Assembly: GCA_026399835.1 (NCBI GenBank)
Contig: JAPLQE010000015.1
Location: 18,953 to 82,952, forward strand
Reading direction: 5' to 3'
DNA length: 64,000 bases
Origin: Burkholderiales bacterium
GTDB lineage: Bacteria; Pseudomonadota; Gammaproteobacteria; Burkholderiales; Burkholderiaceae_E
Below are positions 52,101 to 60,964 of the stretch, piece by piece (position 1 is the first letter of the stretch; every line of letters starts with the position of its first letter). A program made the translations under genes and the position numbers. The notes beneath the pieces were generated by a model, which was not told where the DNA came from, made no database searches, and saw only the letters and a program-made list of their open reading frames with translations.

Positions 52101-53543
52101 TCAGTGCCTCAGGCCGGCGGGCGCGGGCGCGGGCCGCTTGTCGCCGATCGGCTGGGGCAGCAGCGTGGCCACCGTCAGCTGGTCGTCGGTGAAATACCTG
52201 GCGGCGACCGCCCGGACCTCGTCGGGGGTGACCGAGCGGATCTTCTCGAGGATGCGGTCGGCGTCGCGGTGCGACAGGCCGACGATCTCCAGGCCCGCCA
52301 GCTCCATCGCCTGCGCGAACACCGAGTCGCGCTTGTAGACCTGGCCGGCCACGTACTGGACCTTGACGCGCTCGAGCTCGGCCGCGGGCACACCCTCCTT
52401 CGCGATGCGCTCGATCTCGGCGCGCACCGCGCGCTCGACGTCCTCGGTCGAGCGGCCCTCGGCCGGCGTGCCGTCGAGGATGAACACCGCCGGGCCGCGC
52501 TGCGTCATGTCGTAGCCGGCGCCGGCCCGGTTGGCCACCCGCGAGCCGCGCACGATGCTGCGCGTGAAGCGCGTGCTGTCGCCGCCATCGAGCACCGAGC
52601 TCAGCAGCTCGAGCGCGTACGGCTCGCGGTCGCCGTCGATCGACTCGAGCTTCGGCACGCGGAACGCCATGACCACCGACGGGTTCTCGGCGGGCGCCTT
52701 CACCTGGATGCGGCGCAGCCCGCGCTGCGGCGGCTCGACCTGCGGCTTGCGCGGCGGCAGCGCGCGCGACGGGATGCGCCCGTAGGTTTCCTGGGCGAGC
52801 GTCCAGACAGCCTCGGGGTCGACGTCGCCGGCGACCACGAGGGTCGCGTTCGACGGGGTGTACCAGGCGTCGTACCAGGCCTGGGCGTCGGCGACCGTCA
52901 TCGACTCGAGGTCGCTCATCCAGCCGACGATCGGGTGCCGGTACGGGTGCGCGTTGAAGACCGCGGCCATCAGCTGCTCGTAGACCAGCGCGCCCGCGCG
53001 GTCCTCGGTGCGCAGCCGGCGCTCCTCCATCACGACGCGGATCTCCTTGGCGAACTCGTCGGCGGACAGGTTCAGGTTCGCCATCCGGTCGGACTCGAGC
53101 CGCATCACCTCAGGCAGGCGCGAGGTGTGGATCTGCTGGAAGTAGCCGGTGTAGTCGCGCGAGGTGAACGCGTTCTCGCGGCCGCCGATCGCCGCGACGC
53201 GGCGCGAGAACTCGCCCGGGGCCAGCGTCTTCGTGCCCTTGAACATCATGTGCTCGAGCACATGGGCCACGCCGGTGCGGCCGTTGACCTCGTCCATCGA
53301 GCCGGCGCGGTACCAGACCATGTGGACCGCGGTGGGCGCGCGCCGGTCACGCTTGACCAGCACCTTCATGCCGTTGGGCAGGGTGCGCTCGAAGGCCTGG
53401 GCGGTGGCGGCCGATGCCGGAGCCGCGGGCTGCGCCAGCGCCGCAGGCGGCATGGCGGCACCGATCCAGAGGGCACAGGCGGCGAAGACGGCGGAGCGTA
53501 CTGCGAGGCCCGGCGTGCGGCGGCGCTCGGTCGGAGGGGTCAT
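52101..53543 (-). CDS. M16-family zinc metallopeptidase, catalytic subunit
   Basis: A 480-residue exported peptidase. A signal peptide (residues about 15-37, ending PPAALAQ) is followed by the inverted zinc motif His94-x2-Glu97-His98 in GVAHVLEHMMFKGT and the downstream glutamate region KEIRVVMEERRLR. The second half has the M16 C domain (VVMAFRVPKLES, LLSSVLDGGDSTRFTRSIVRGSRVANRAGAGYD). It probably works with the zinc-less partner encoded next. Divergent from ftsY, as in many betaproteobacteria. Degrades peptides in the periplasm. Confidence 0.95.
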   Translation of the reverse strand: MTPPTERRRTPGLAVRSAVFAACALWIGAAMPPAALAQPAAPASAATAQAFERTLPNGMKVLVKRDRRAPTAVHMVWYRAGSMDEVNGRTGVAHVLEHMMFKGTKTLAPGEFSRRVAAIGGRENAFTSRDYTGYFQQIHTSRLPEVMRLESDRMANLNLSADEFAKEIRVVMEERRLRTEDRAGALVYEQLMAAVFNAHPYRHPIVGWMSDLESMTVADAQAWYDAWYTPSNATLVVAGDVDPEAVWTLAQETYGRIPSRALPPRKPQVEPPQRGLRRIQVKAPAENPSVVMAFRVPKLESIDGDREPYALELLSSVLDGGDSTRFTRSIVRGSRVANRAGAGYDMTQRGPAVFILDGTPAEGRSTEDVERAVRAEIERIAKEGVPAAELERVKVQYVAGQVYKRDSVFAQAMELAGLEIVGLSHRDADRILEKIRSVTPDEVRAVAARYFTDDQLTVATLLPQPIGDKRPAPAPAGLRH

Positions 53544-53553
53544 CGGTGCAGCG

Positions 53554-53559
53554 TAGAAT
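53554..53559 (+). promoter_or_regulatory. Putative -10 box of ftsY
   Basis: TAGAAT, preceded by GCG, 72 bases before the ftsY ATG in the 87-base divergent gap. No good -35 is seen. Confidence 0.35.
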
Positions 53560-53630
53560 CGTGGATCCCGAGTGTACTCCGGCGCCCGTTGCCCCCTGCG
53601 GGCGCGCGGGCCCGTCCATCAGGCACCCCC

Positions 53631-55025
53631 ATGTTCGGATTCCTTCGCCGCAAGAAGCCGGCCGAGCCCGAGGCCGCGCCCGGAACCGCTGCGGCCGAGG
53701 CGTCCCCGCCGCCCGAAGCGCCACCCGCCGACCTGCCGGCGGCCGTCGCCGCGCCGGCGGCCGCGCCGCTCGCGTCGGTCCAGACCCCGGCGTCGGCCAC
53801 GGCCCCGGTGCCGACCGACGCCGCACCGACCGAGCCGGCGCAGGCTCGCAGCGGGTTCTGGTCGCGCTTCATCCCCGGCGGCCGCGCGGCGCCCGAGCCG
53901 ACGACGCCGGTCACGCCCGAGGAGGGTGCACCGGTCGACCCCGGGGAAGCCGCGGCGATCGAAGCGGAGGCGGCCGCGGCGGCCGAGGCCGCGTTCGAGC
54001 AGGACGAGCGCGAGCGTGCGGCGCGCGAGGCCGCGACACCGATGCCGGCCGCGGCCGCGGTGCCCTCGCCCGCCACCGCCGCCGGCCCGCTCGAGCTCGT
54101 CCCGGCCGCGATGCCCGACCGCAAGCCCTGGCTCGCGCGCCTCAAGCAGGGGCTGTCGCGCACCAGCGGCAATCTCGCCGTGCTGTTCGTCGGCGTGAAG
54201 GTCGACGAGGCGCTGTTCGAGGAACTCGAGACGGCGCTCATCACGAGCGACACCGGCGTCGAGACGACGGCCTGGCTGCTCTCGTCGCTGCGCGAACGGG
54301 TCAGGCGCGAGCGGCTCACCGACGCGATGCAGGTCAAGGCCGCGCTGCGCGCGCTGCTGGTCGAGCTGCTGACGCCGCTGGAGCGCCCGATCGACATCGA
54401 TCGCGCCGAGCCGCTGGTGATGATGATCACCGGCGTCAACGGCGCGGGCAAGACCACCTCGATCGGCAAGCTCGCGCGCCACCTGCGCCACGAGGGCAAG
54501 ACGGTGCTGCTGGCCGCGGGCGATACCTTCCGCGCCGCCGCCCGCGAGCAGCTCGCGCAATGGGGCAGCCGCAACGACGTGGAGGTCATCGCGCAGCAGG
54601 GCGGCGACCCGGCCGCGGTCGCCTTCGATGCGGTGGCGGCGGGCATCGCACGGCGCACCGGCGTCGTGATGGTCGACACGGCGGGGCGCCTGCCGACGCA
54701 GACGCACCTGATGGACGAGCTGCGCAAGATCCGGCGCGTGACCGCCAAGGCGATGGACGGGGCGCCGCACGAGGTGCTGCTGGTCCTGGACGGCAACACC
54801 GGGCAGAACATGCTCGCGCAGGTCCGCTCGTTCGACGACGCGGTGCAGCTCACCGGGCTGATCGTCACCAAGCTCGACGGCACCGCGAAGGGCGGCGCGC
54901 TCGCCGCGCTCGCACACACGCGGCGCGACCGGCCGATACCGGTCTATTTCATCGGCGTGGGCGAAGGCATCGACGACCTGCAGGCATTTTCGGCCGAGGA
55001 GTTCGCGGCGGCGCTGGTCGGTTGA
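53631..55025 (+). CDS. ftsY: Signal recognition particle receptor FtsY
   Basis: A 464-residue GTPase that docks SRP-ribosome complexes at the membrane. MFGFLRRKK is the basic membrane-targeting start. An acidic Ala/Pro/Glu-rich A domain follows to about residue 160, then the helical N domain (WLARLKQGLSRTSGNLAVLF) and the G domain. G motifs: GVNGAGKTTSIGKLA (G1), DTFRAAAREQL, DTAGRLPTQTHLMDEL (G3), TKLDGTAKGGA (G4) and GVGEGIDDLQAFSAEEFAAAL (C-terminal closing motif). ATG 53631 is fixed by the conserved N-terminus. Essential housekeeping gene. Confidence 0.98.
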   Translation: MFGFLRRKKPAEPEAAPGTAAAEASPPPEAPPADLPAAVAAPAAAPLASVQTPASATAPVPTDAAPTEPAQARSGFWSRFIPGGRAAPEPTTPVTPEEGAPVDPGEAAAIEAEAAAAAEAAFEQDERERAAREAATPMPAAAAVPSPATAAGPLELVPAAMPDRKPWLARLKQGLSRTSGNLAVLFVGVKVDEALFEELETALITSDTGVETTAWLLSSLRERVRRERLTDAMQVKAALRALLVELLTPLERPIDIDRAEPLVMMITGVNGAGKTTSIGKLARHLRHEGKTVLLAAGDTFRAAAREQLAQWGSRNDVEVIAQQGGDPAAVAFDAVAAGIARRTGVVMVDTAGRLPTQTHLMDELRKIRRVTAKAMDGAPHEVLLVLDGNTGQNMLAQVRSFDDAVQLTGLIVTKLDGTAKGGALAALAHTRRDRPIPVYFIGVGEGIDDLQAFSAEEFAAALVG

Positions 55026-55072
55026 CTCGGCGACGTCGGATCGGGACGCGCAACAGGTTCGTCCAAAGCGCC

Positions 55073-55675
55073 TCAGGCGAGCGCGCGGCGGGTCGACCAG
55101 GCGAAGAGGGGCGGCGCCGTGAGGTCGTCGGCGAAATGCCCGTGGGGCTCGGCGCCGATCCGGGCGACGAAGGCCTTGAAGGGCACGTGCAGCTGGCGCT
55201 GGACGGGCGCCACGAACAGCACGCGCGTGACGCGGTGACGCGCATTGAAGTGCCTGAAGCGCGCGCGCGCTGCCGGGCTGCCCACGCCCAGGCCGCGGAA
55301 CGCCGGGCCGACCTCGTAGTGGGCGATCTCCGCGTTGGTCTCGCCGTCGTCGGCCACGTACAGCGAGCCGACGCGGGCACTTGCGACGCTCAGGCCCGAG
55401 ACGAGGATGTCGATCCGGAACCCGCGCGCCCCTGCGCGCTCGGGCCCGAACGTCCTGTCGCCGACCGAGGCACTCACGAAGTGGTCGGGATGCGCGAGGA
55501 AACGCGCGGCGACCGCCTCGGGCGTCGGCGGTGATCCGACGGACAGAGCCTCGTCGTCCGCCACGCCGAGCTGGTCGGCCCCGGACACCGCGCCACGGCC
55601 GAAGGCGGCCATCCAGCGCCAGATTGCGGGCAGCCTCGCAGACAAGGCGACGACGGAAGGATTCGAGGCGGGCAC
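55073..55675 (-). CDS. Putative GNAT-fold N-acetyltransferase
   Basis: A 200-residue protein of uncertain function. The best evidence for a GNAT fold is AEIAHYEVGPAFRGLGVGSPAARARFRHFNARHRVTRVLFVAP, where RGLGVG matches the acetyl-CoA pyrophosphate loop (R/Q-x2-G-x-G/A), flanked by the usual strand and helix. The first 60 residues do not fit a known motif. It follows ftsY tail to tail (47-base gap) and lies 28 bases downstream of the isomerase gene on the same strand. Substrate unknown. Confidence 0.6.
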   Translation of the reverse strand: MPASNPSVVALSARLPAIWRWMAAFGRGAVSGADQLGVADDEALSVGSPPTPEAVAARFLAHPDHFVSASVGDRTFGPERAGARGFRIDILVSGLSVASARVGSLYVADDGETNAEIAHYEVGPAFRGLGVGSPAARARFRHFNARHRVTRVLFVAPVQRQLHVPFKAFVARIGAEPHGHFADDLTAPPLFAWSTRRALA

Positions 55676-55703
55676 GCCACCGGGCCGGTGCGCCGCGCAG
55701 CGC

Positions 55704-56357
55704 TCAGGTCGCCGCGCGTGCGGCGTCCGGCTGCTTCGAGGGCTGCGCGGCGTCGAAGGCCGGCAGCGCCATCAGCGCGTCGAACACCCGCATCGTGCGC
55801 GGGTACGCGTCCATCGGGCACTGGAAGCGCTGCGCGCTGAACACCTGCGGTACCAGGCAGCAATCGGCCATCGTCACCGTGTCGCCGTGACAGAAGCGGC
55901 CGGTGCGCGGATCGGCGAGCTCGGCCTCGAGGGCGGCGAAGCCCTCGGCGAGCCAGTGCCGGACCCAGGTGTCGGCCTCGGCCTGCGAGTGTCCGAGCGT
56001 CTGCTTGAGGTACTTCAGGATCCGCAGGTTGTTGACCGGGTGCATGTCGCAGGCGATCAGCATCGACAGCGAGCGCACGCGGGCGCGGCCGAGGGCATCG
56101 GCGGGCAGCAGCTTCGGTCCGGGGCGTGTCTCGTCGAGGTACTCGATGATCGCGATCGACTGGCCGAGCGTGGCACCGTCGTCGTCGACGAACGCAGGCA
56201 CCAGCGCCTGCGGGTTAGTGGCGCGATAGGCGTCGGAGCGCTGCTCGTCGGACAGCAGCCAGATCACCTCGGGCGTCCAGGCGATGCCCTTGTGGTTCAG
56301 CGCGCAGCGCACCCTGAAGGCGGCCGAGCTGCGGAAGTAGGTGAAGAGCGTCGGCAT
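55704..56357 (-). CDS. maiA: Glutathione-dependent maleylpyruvate/maleylacetoacetate isomerase
   Basis: A 217-residue zeta-class glutathione-transferase fold protein. The active-site motif is TYFRSSAAFRVRCALNHKGI, where the first Ser binds glutathione. PQALVPAFVDDDGATLGQSIAIIEYLDE is the conserved glutathione site, and the C-terminal domain has MLIACDMHPVNNLRILKYL. Since the gene begins 1 base after the gentisate dioxygenase stop, maleylpyruvate is the likely substrate: it would be isomerised to fumarylpyruvate. No fumarylpyruvate hydrolase is in the window. Confidence 0.93.
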   Translation of the reverse strand: MPTLFTYFRSSAAFRVRCALNHKGIAWTPEVIWLLSDEQRSDAYRATNPQALVPAFVDDDGATLGQSIAIIEYLDETRPGPKLLPADALGRARVRSLSMLIACDMHPVNNLRILKYLKQTLGHSQAEADTWVRHWLAEGFAALEAELADPRTGRFCHGDTVTMADCCLVPQVFSAQRFQCPMDAYPRTMRVFDALMALPAFDAAQPSKQPDAARAAT

Positions 56358-56358
56358 G

Positions 56359-57396
56359 TCAGGCCTCCTCGTGTTCGCGCCACAGGTGCAGCGCCTGCTG
56401 GATCGGGCGGTCCGAGAAACTGAAGAGCACGGTGTCCTCGCGTGCGTGCAGCCGGTGCCGGTGCCACGACGGGATCACGAAGGTGTCCTTCGGGCCCACG
56501 TCGAACGAGCGGTCGTCGAGCTCGACGCGCGCCGAGCCCTCGACCACGGTGAACACGGTGCCGTCGGTGCTGCGGTACGGTGCGCCCGCGAAGCCGGCCG
56601 GCAGCCACTGCAGGAACGCGCCGATGGTGGCGATCGGCGCGCCGCCCGTGGCCGGGTTCACGTAGCGCATCTTGATGCCGTGGCAGCGGTGGCGCGGACC
56701 GTCGGCCATCCGCGCGAGCGCGGCGCGCGACCTGCGGTAGGGATAGCTGAAGACCGGCGTCACGCCGTTGCGAGGGGCGTAGTCGACCGGCAGCATCCCC
56801 GAGCCGTAGCGCGCGGCCGCGTCGCCCTCGGGGCGCGAGACCGGCTGCGCCTCATGGCCGTGGTTCTCCCGGAACTGCGCGCCCAGCATCCGCACCACCG
56901 CGATATCGAGCCCGTCGAGCCAGGTCACCGGCTCGTCGCCGGGGTTGCCGTGGTCGTGCCAGGTCCACATCGGCGTGATGATGAAGTCGCCCGGCGCCAT
57001 CGTGACCCGCTCGCCGTCGACCGCGGTGTAGGCGCCCTCGCCGTCGACGACGAAGCGCAGCGCCGACTGCGTGTGACGGTGCGCGGGCGCGACCTCGCCG
57101 GGCAGGATGAGCTGCAGACCGGCGTACATCGTCGACGTGGTGGTGGACTGGCCGGGCAGGCCCGGGTTCTCGAGGATCAGCACGCGCCGCTCGGCTTCGC
57201 GCGCGGTGATCAGCGAGCCCGACTCGGTGATGAACGGATGGACGTCGGCCCAGCGCCACAGCGCGGGCACGGCGTCGGTCGCGGGCTGCGCCGGCACCAG
57301 CGCGGCCAGCACCTCCCAGAGCGGCTTGAGCGAGTGGCCGGCGATGCGGTCATAGTAGGCCCGGCGCGCGGCCGGCTCGTCGATGCGCGCATTCAT
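56359..57396 (-). CDS. Gentisate 1,2-dioxygenase
   Basis: A 345-residue bicupin ring-cleaving enzyme. The iron-binding cupin is the N-terminal one: APAHRHTQSALRFVVDGEGAYTAVDGERV and TWHDHGN supply the His ligands. The second cupin, GTVFTVVEGSARVELDDRSFDVGPKDTFVIPSWHRHRL, is structural. Typical features are YAGLQLILPGEVAP and WRWADVHPFITESG. It opens gentisate (2,5-dihydroxybenzoate) to maleylpyruvate. ATG 57396 is chosen since the sequence above it is not protein-like. Co-transcribed with the isomerase. Confidence 0.94.
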   Translation of the reverse strand: MNARIDEPAARRAYYDRIAGHSLKPLWEVLAALVPAQPATDAVPALWRWADVHPFITESGSLITAREAERRVLILENPGLPGQSTTTSTMYAGLQLILPGEVAPAHRHTQSALRFVVDGEGAYTAVDGERVTMAPGDFIITPMWTWHDHGNPGDEPVTWLDGLDIAVVRMLGAQFRENHGHEAQPVSRPEGDAAARYGSGMLPVDYAPRNGVTPVFSYPYRRSRAALARMADGPRHRCHGIKMRYVNPATGGAPIATIGAFLQWLPAGFAGAPYRSTDGTVFTVVEGSARVELDDRSFDVGPKDTFVIPSWHRHRLHAREDTVLFSFSDRPIQQALHLWREHEEA

Positions 57397-57844
57397 GGTC
57401 GGTCTCCGTGCGGTCCCCCGATGGCGTCGATGATACGCGCCGCCCCCCGGGACGATCCGGTGCGCCGCGGCGTGTAGGTTCAGGCCAGACCAGCAGGCGC
57501 ACCGGCACACCCAGAAGCGCGGTGCCGCAGAAGGACGTCACGTAGCCGAAGGCGTCGACCCCAGAAGGACATCAATCATGGATGGCGGGCACGGGGGGTG
57601 GTGAATCACACCGCGTCGCGCTTCGGCGACCATGCGCCGCCGACGGTCGATGACGACTTCGGGCGTCGAGATCGCCGGCTCGAGGGATCGCATCGGGGTC
57701 GGTCCCGGCATCGGGGTCGGGACGGCGGCCCGAGGAGGCTCGCAGACCTGCCGACTTGCGCGCCGGGTGGCAGGCGAGCGAGACTGCGGCGCACGAGCGA
57801 CAGCGGGGCGACGATCGGCCCGCGACGTACCGGGAGGCTCCGGG
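57397..57844. other. 448-base intergenic region with short repeats
   Basis: Divergent gap between the gentisate gene and the MFS gene. A 16-base block (57525-57540) recurs at 57559-57574 with two mismatches. GCATCGGGGTCGG is repeated at about 57689 and 57708. A minus-strand fragment near 57460-57560 reads VDAFGYVTSFCGTALLGVPV, faintly like the end of an MFS carrier, but it is too short to call. No convincing promoter is identified. Confidence 0.4.
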
Positions 57845-59005
57845 ATGCACGAACGGTGGCGAGCGCTGTGGGTCCTGTCGGCCGCGCGCGTGGCGATGGG
57901 ATTCCAGTTCCAGGTGATCGGTGCGACCGCGCCGCTGCTGCGCGACGCCTACGGCTTCGCGCTCGCCGACATCGGCTGGCTGGTGGGCCTGTTCCTCGCG
58001 CCGGGCGTCGTGCTCGCGCTGCCCGGCGGCATGCTCAGCGCGAGATGGGGTGATCGACGGATCGCCGTCGCCGGCACCGCGGCGATGGTCGCCGGAGGCG
58101 CGCTGTCGGCGTTCGCCACCGACGCGACGATGCTGCAGGCCGGCCGCCTGATCGGCGGCATCGGCGGCGTGCTGTTCAACGTCACCGCGAGCAAGATGAT
58201 CGCCGACTGGTTCGCGGGCCGCGAGATCGAGCTCGCGATGTCGCTCTTCGTGTCGACCTGGCCGGTGGGCATCGGCCTGGGGCTGCTGACGCTCGGTCCG
58301 ATCGCCGCGTGGGGGACGCCCGCGGCGGCGTTCGGCGCGACCGCGGTCCTCGCGCTGGTGTCGATGCTGCTGGTGCTGGCCCTGTACCGGCCCGCGCCCG
58401 GCGCGCCCGCCCCGGGCCCGCTGCGGCTGTCCGCGCTCGCGCCGGGCGACGGCTGGCGGCTCGCGCTCGCGGCCGGTGGCTGGACCACCTACAACGTCGC
58501 CTTCGCCGTGCTGGTCGCGTTCCTGCCGGCCCTGTTCGTCGCGCGAGGGCTCGACGTCGCCCACGCGGGCGCGCTCACCGCCACGATGACACTGACCTTC
58601 GTCGTCTCGATCCCGCTGGGTGGCTGGCTGATCGAGCGCACCGGGCGGCCGGCGACGATCGCCGCGCTGGGCATCCTCGGCTGGGCCGCCTGCATCGCCG
58701 CGGTACGCGGCGGCGGCGATCCGACCCTCTCGCTGACGCTCGCCGGTCTGCTGTCGGGCTGGGCCGCCGGTGCGCTGTCGGCCGCGCCGGCGCGCTTCCT
58801 CGGACCGGCGGCGCGCGCGATCGGTCTCGGCCTCTTCTACTCGATGTACTACCTGGGCATGGGCGTGCTGCCCCGCCTGGTCGGCGCCTGGGCCGACCGG
58901 GCCGGCACGCCCGAGGTGGTGCTCGATGCGTCGATGGCCCTGTCGATCGCGACCATCGTGCTGCTGCTGGCGACGAGTCGCGCGATCCGTCGGACGGCGC
59001 GCTGA
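57845..59005 (+). CDS. MFS transporter
   Basis: A 386-residue carrier with about 12 hydrophobic helices. It begins RALWVLSAARVAMGFQFQVIGATAPLLRDAYGFALADIGWLVGLFLAPGVVLALPGGMLSARWGDRR, with the first-loop motif in GGMLSARWGDRRIAVAG. The loop between helices 6 and 7 holds RPAPGAPAPGPLRL. The helix-5 stretch WPVGIGLGLLTLGPIAAWG is CynX/NNP-like, suggesting a small anion. ATG 57845 follows GGAGG. It points away from the gentisate genes. Substrate unknown. Confidence 0.9.
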   Translation: MHERWRALWVLSAARVAMGFQFQVIGATAPLLRDAYGFALADIGWLVGLFLAPGVVLALPGGMLSARWGDRRIAVAGTAAMVAGGALSAFATDATMLQAGRLIGGIGGVLFNVTASKMIADWFAGREIELAMSLFVSTWPVGIGLGLLTLGPIAAWGTPAAAFGATAVLALVSMLLVLALYRPAPGAPAPGPLRLSALAPGDGWRLALAAGGWTTYNVAFAVLVAFLPALFVARGLDVAHAGALTATMTLTFVVSIPLGGWLIERTGRPATIAALGILGWAACIAAVRGGGDPTLSLTLAGLLSGWAAGALSAAPARFLGPAARAIGLGLFYSMYYLGMGVLPRLVGAWADRAGTPEVVLDASMALSIATIVLLLATSRAIRRTAR

Positions 59006-59020
59006 TCCGGAAGACGGGCT

Positions 59021-59155
59021 TCACAGGGCCGTGGCGCGAAGTGCGGCCCCGGCGCGCCCGCCGCACGACGGGCAGCACCCACCCCGCTCGTAGCGGAACG
59101 CCAGCAGCGTGTCGTGGCGGCACTCGCCGCAGCGCAGCCTCGGGATCCGGGATCC
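59021..59155 (-). pseudogene. Remnant of an IS91-type transposase zinc-binding domain
   Basis: The minus strand up to TGA 59023-59021 reads RIPRLRCGECRHDTLLAFRY followed by ERGGCCPSCGGRAG. The LRC-x2-C...LLAF...CPSC-G pattern is the N-terminal zinc-binding domain of IS91-family (rolling-circle) transposases. Only about 40 codons are left, without the start or the catalytic part. It sits 15 bases after the MFS stop, with no intact element nearby. It marks a past insertion and deletion. Confidence 0.65.
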
Positions 59156-59210
59156 ACAGGATCCGGACCCGACCCGCCTCAGCGCGTCTGCAGACGCGCC
59201 ACGTAGTCGA

Positions 59211-59792
59211 TCAGCGCCATACCGTGACGCGCCACACCGAGCGCTCGCGCTTGCCGCTCCCGAAACACTCGAGTTCCGTGCCGACCGGAAGCGTCTGGGA
59301 GATCAGGTTGCTCCCGCGTCGAGCGAAGCAGTCGGCGGCCTCGGCGGCCGTCATGCCGCCCTGCAGCGCCACGCGCACCGCGTAATCCTCGCCCTTGCGC
59401 TCCGTCTTCACGACGTACGAGCCCTTGGTAGGGTTGCGGCACAACAGCTTCTCGAGTTCCTTCTCCACGCGGAAGGCACTCGGTCGCCTTACGGCCCCGC
59501 CGCGCGCGGAATGCACGAGTATCCCGGCGACCCAGCCCGTCCCATGCCAATAAGGCTCCCTCACGACCTCGTACGGCAGATCGGACGTGAGCAGGCTGTC
59601 TTCGATCCGCAGCATCTCGTCGGAACGGCTGGCCATCAGTTGCAGCCGAATGCCTTCGGCCTCAGCCTGCGTCACGCCGATCGAGGCGCCGGTGAGGCTG
59701 ATCACCTTGGAGCGCAGCGAGGCCAAGGCACGCTCATCGGCACGCTCTCTGGCCAGCTTGGCCGGATCGGGCGGTGGCGGAGGAGGCGGCAC
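59211..59792 (-). CDS. Unrecognised protein with polyproline N-terminus
   Basis: About 193 residues from GTG 59792; family unknown. The visible sequence starts with seven prolines (VPPPPPPPDPAKLARERADE), continues in a helical stretch (ALASLRSKVISLTGASIG), and has a C-terminal part with TKGSYVVKTERKGEDYAVRVALQGGMTAAEAADCFARRGSN. Composition and codon pattern are those of a real gene. The N-terminus is unresolved: further upstream the frame lacks a good start or signal peptide, and three imperfect CTGCCGC repeats at about 59806-59825 make a slipped-strand frameshift likely. It could be a lipoprotein (TPACRLPP just upstream). Confidence 0.55.
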   Translation of the reverse strand: MPPPPPPPDPAKLARERADERALASLRSKVISLTGASIGVTQAEAEGIRLQLMASRSDEMLRIEDSLLTSDLPYEVVREPYWHGTGWVAGILVHSARGGAVRRPSAFRVEKELEKLLCRNPTKGSYVVKTERKGEDYAVRVALQGGMTAAEAADCFARRGSNLISQTLPVGTELECFGSGKRERSVWRVTVWR

Positions 59793-59911
59793 CAGGTGGG
59801 CGACAGGCGGCAGGCGGCAGGCGGGCGTACCCGCGGAGATCCGACCGCACCGCCTTGCGCCACGCCCGCGGCCCCGACCGTGGGCGGGAAGGCGGCTCGC
59901 CGTGCACCCCC

Positions 59912-60712
59912 TCAGGCCAACCCGGTCCGATACAGGCGCCCGAAGCCCTCGATGCGATCGTCGATGCCGGCCAGCCTGAGCATGTGCCAGGCCAGCGCGT
60001 GGTTGCTCGAGGTGACCGGCTTGCCGATCAGCGCTTCGGCCTGCTCGGCGATGCGCGCAACGCGCAGTGAGGTGCACGACACGAACACCCCGTCGCACAT
60101 CGGCGAGCCGCCGATCCGGACGATCGCGTCGAGCAGCGACTGCTGTGTGATCCGGGCGACGACGTCGTCGTCGGGTTCGTTGAACGAACCCATGACCGGA
60201 ATCTGCAGCCCGCGCGCCATCAGTGCCGAACGCAGCTGCAGGTTGATCTCGCGCAGGTAAGGGGTGAGCAAGGCGACGCGCTTGACGCCGTTGGCCTTCA
60301 GCGCGGCGATCGCGGCGGTCACCGGGTCGGTGACCCGGGCATTCGGCCGCACGCTGTGCACCAGCTCGGCGACCCGGGGCTCGCCGATCACCAGCGAACC
60401 CGAGGTACAGGCGAACGCAACGACCGACAGGTCGACCATGAAGGGCAGGAGCTTGGTGGTCGGCGCGATCAGGCCCTGCATCTCCATCAGCGTTGCCGGC
60501 GTGATCTGCACGTCGTTGTGCAGCCGCGCCGCATAGAGCGCTACGCCCTGGTCGGGCCAGATCGCGCGGAACTCGTCCTCGATCGTCTGATCGGTCTCGA
60601 GCACCAGCAGACCGAGCGCGGCACGCGCGCCGATGCCCTTGTCGGTGTCGAACGGCAGTCGTTCGAGATCCAGTGCGAGGGGGTCGCCGACCGGTGCGTC
60701 GCTGGTGCTCAT
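59912..60712 (-). CDS. Maleate isomerase-like Asp/Glu-racemase-superfamily protein
   Basis: A 266-residue protein. Two catalytic cysteines are present, Cys102 in VVAFACTSGSLVIG and Cys213 in GVFVSCTSLR, as in maleate cis-trans isomerase (arylmalonate decarboxylase has only one). The EDEFRAIWPDQGVALYAARL and NGVKRVALLTPYLREINLQL segments and the C-terminal GKPVTSSNHALAWHMLRLAGI are typical. ATG 60712 follows GGAGATTC. It probably interconverts maleate and fumarate or a substituted maleate. A TGTATGCA half-palindrome upstream (60747) resembles that before the ridA gene, so both may answer to the GntR regulator. Confidence 0.88.
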   Translation of the reverse strand: MSTSDAPVGDPLALDLERLPFDTDKGIGARAALGLLVLETDQTIEDEFRAIWPDQGVALYAARLHNDVQITPATLMEMQGLIAPTTKLLPFMVDLSVVAFACTSGSLVIGEPRVAELVHSVRPNARVTDPVTAAIAALKANGVKRVALLTPYLREINLQLRSALMARGLQIPVMGSFNEPDDDVVARITQQSLLDAIVRIGGSPMCDGVFVSCTSLRVARIAEQAEALIGKPVTSSNHALAWHMLRLAGIDDRIEGFGRLYRTGLA

Positions 60713-60746
60713 CGGGAATCTCCGCGGGATGGCGCGTGGCGCAAAG

Positions 60747-60756
60747 TGTATGCACA
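60747..60756. promoter_or_regulatory. Possible GntR operator upstream of the isomerase gene
   Basis: TGTATGCACA, 35 bases before the isomerase ATG. Its core TGTATGCA differs by one base from the palindrome TGTATACA at 61769-61776. Confidence 0.35.
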
Positions 60757-60964
60757 TCGAACGGGTCGTCTGCGACGATACCCGCCGACGGCGCTCCCCG
60801 CAAGATCGCCGGCCCGTTGCCGGCCGGATCGTCGAAGCGCGCAGCGAGCGGCACGAAGGACACGCCCGACACCGCACTGCGCCAGGCTGTCAGCGCCAGC
60901 GGGCGCAGCGCTTGCCGTGCCCCGAGAAGGGCTTGGGCAACGGCGGGTTCATGACCGGCTGCGG

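Noticed and set aside
57350..57541. 63-residue minus-strand frame MTSFCGTALLGVPVRL..., possibly the tail of an MFS carrier
   Set aside because: Too short and too weak a resemblance; it also overlaps the start of the gentisate dioxygenase gene.
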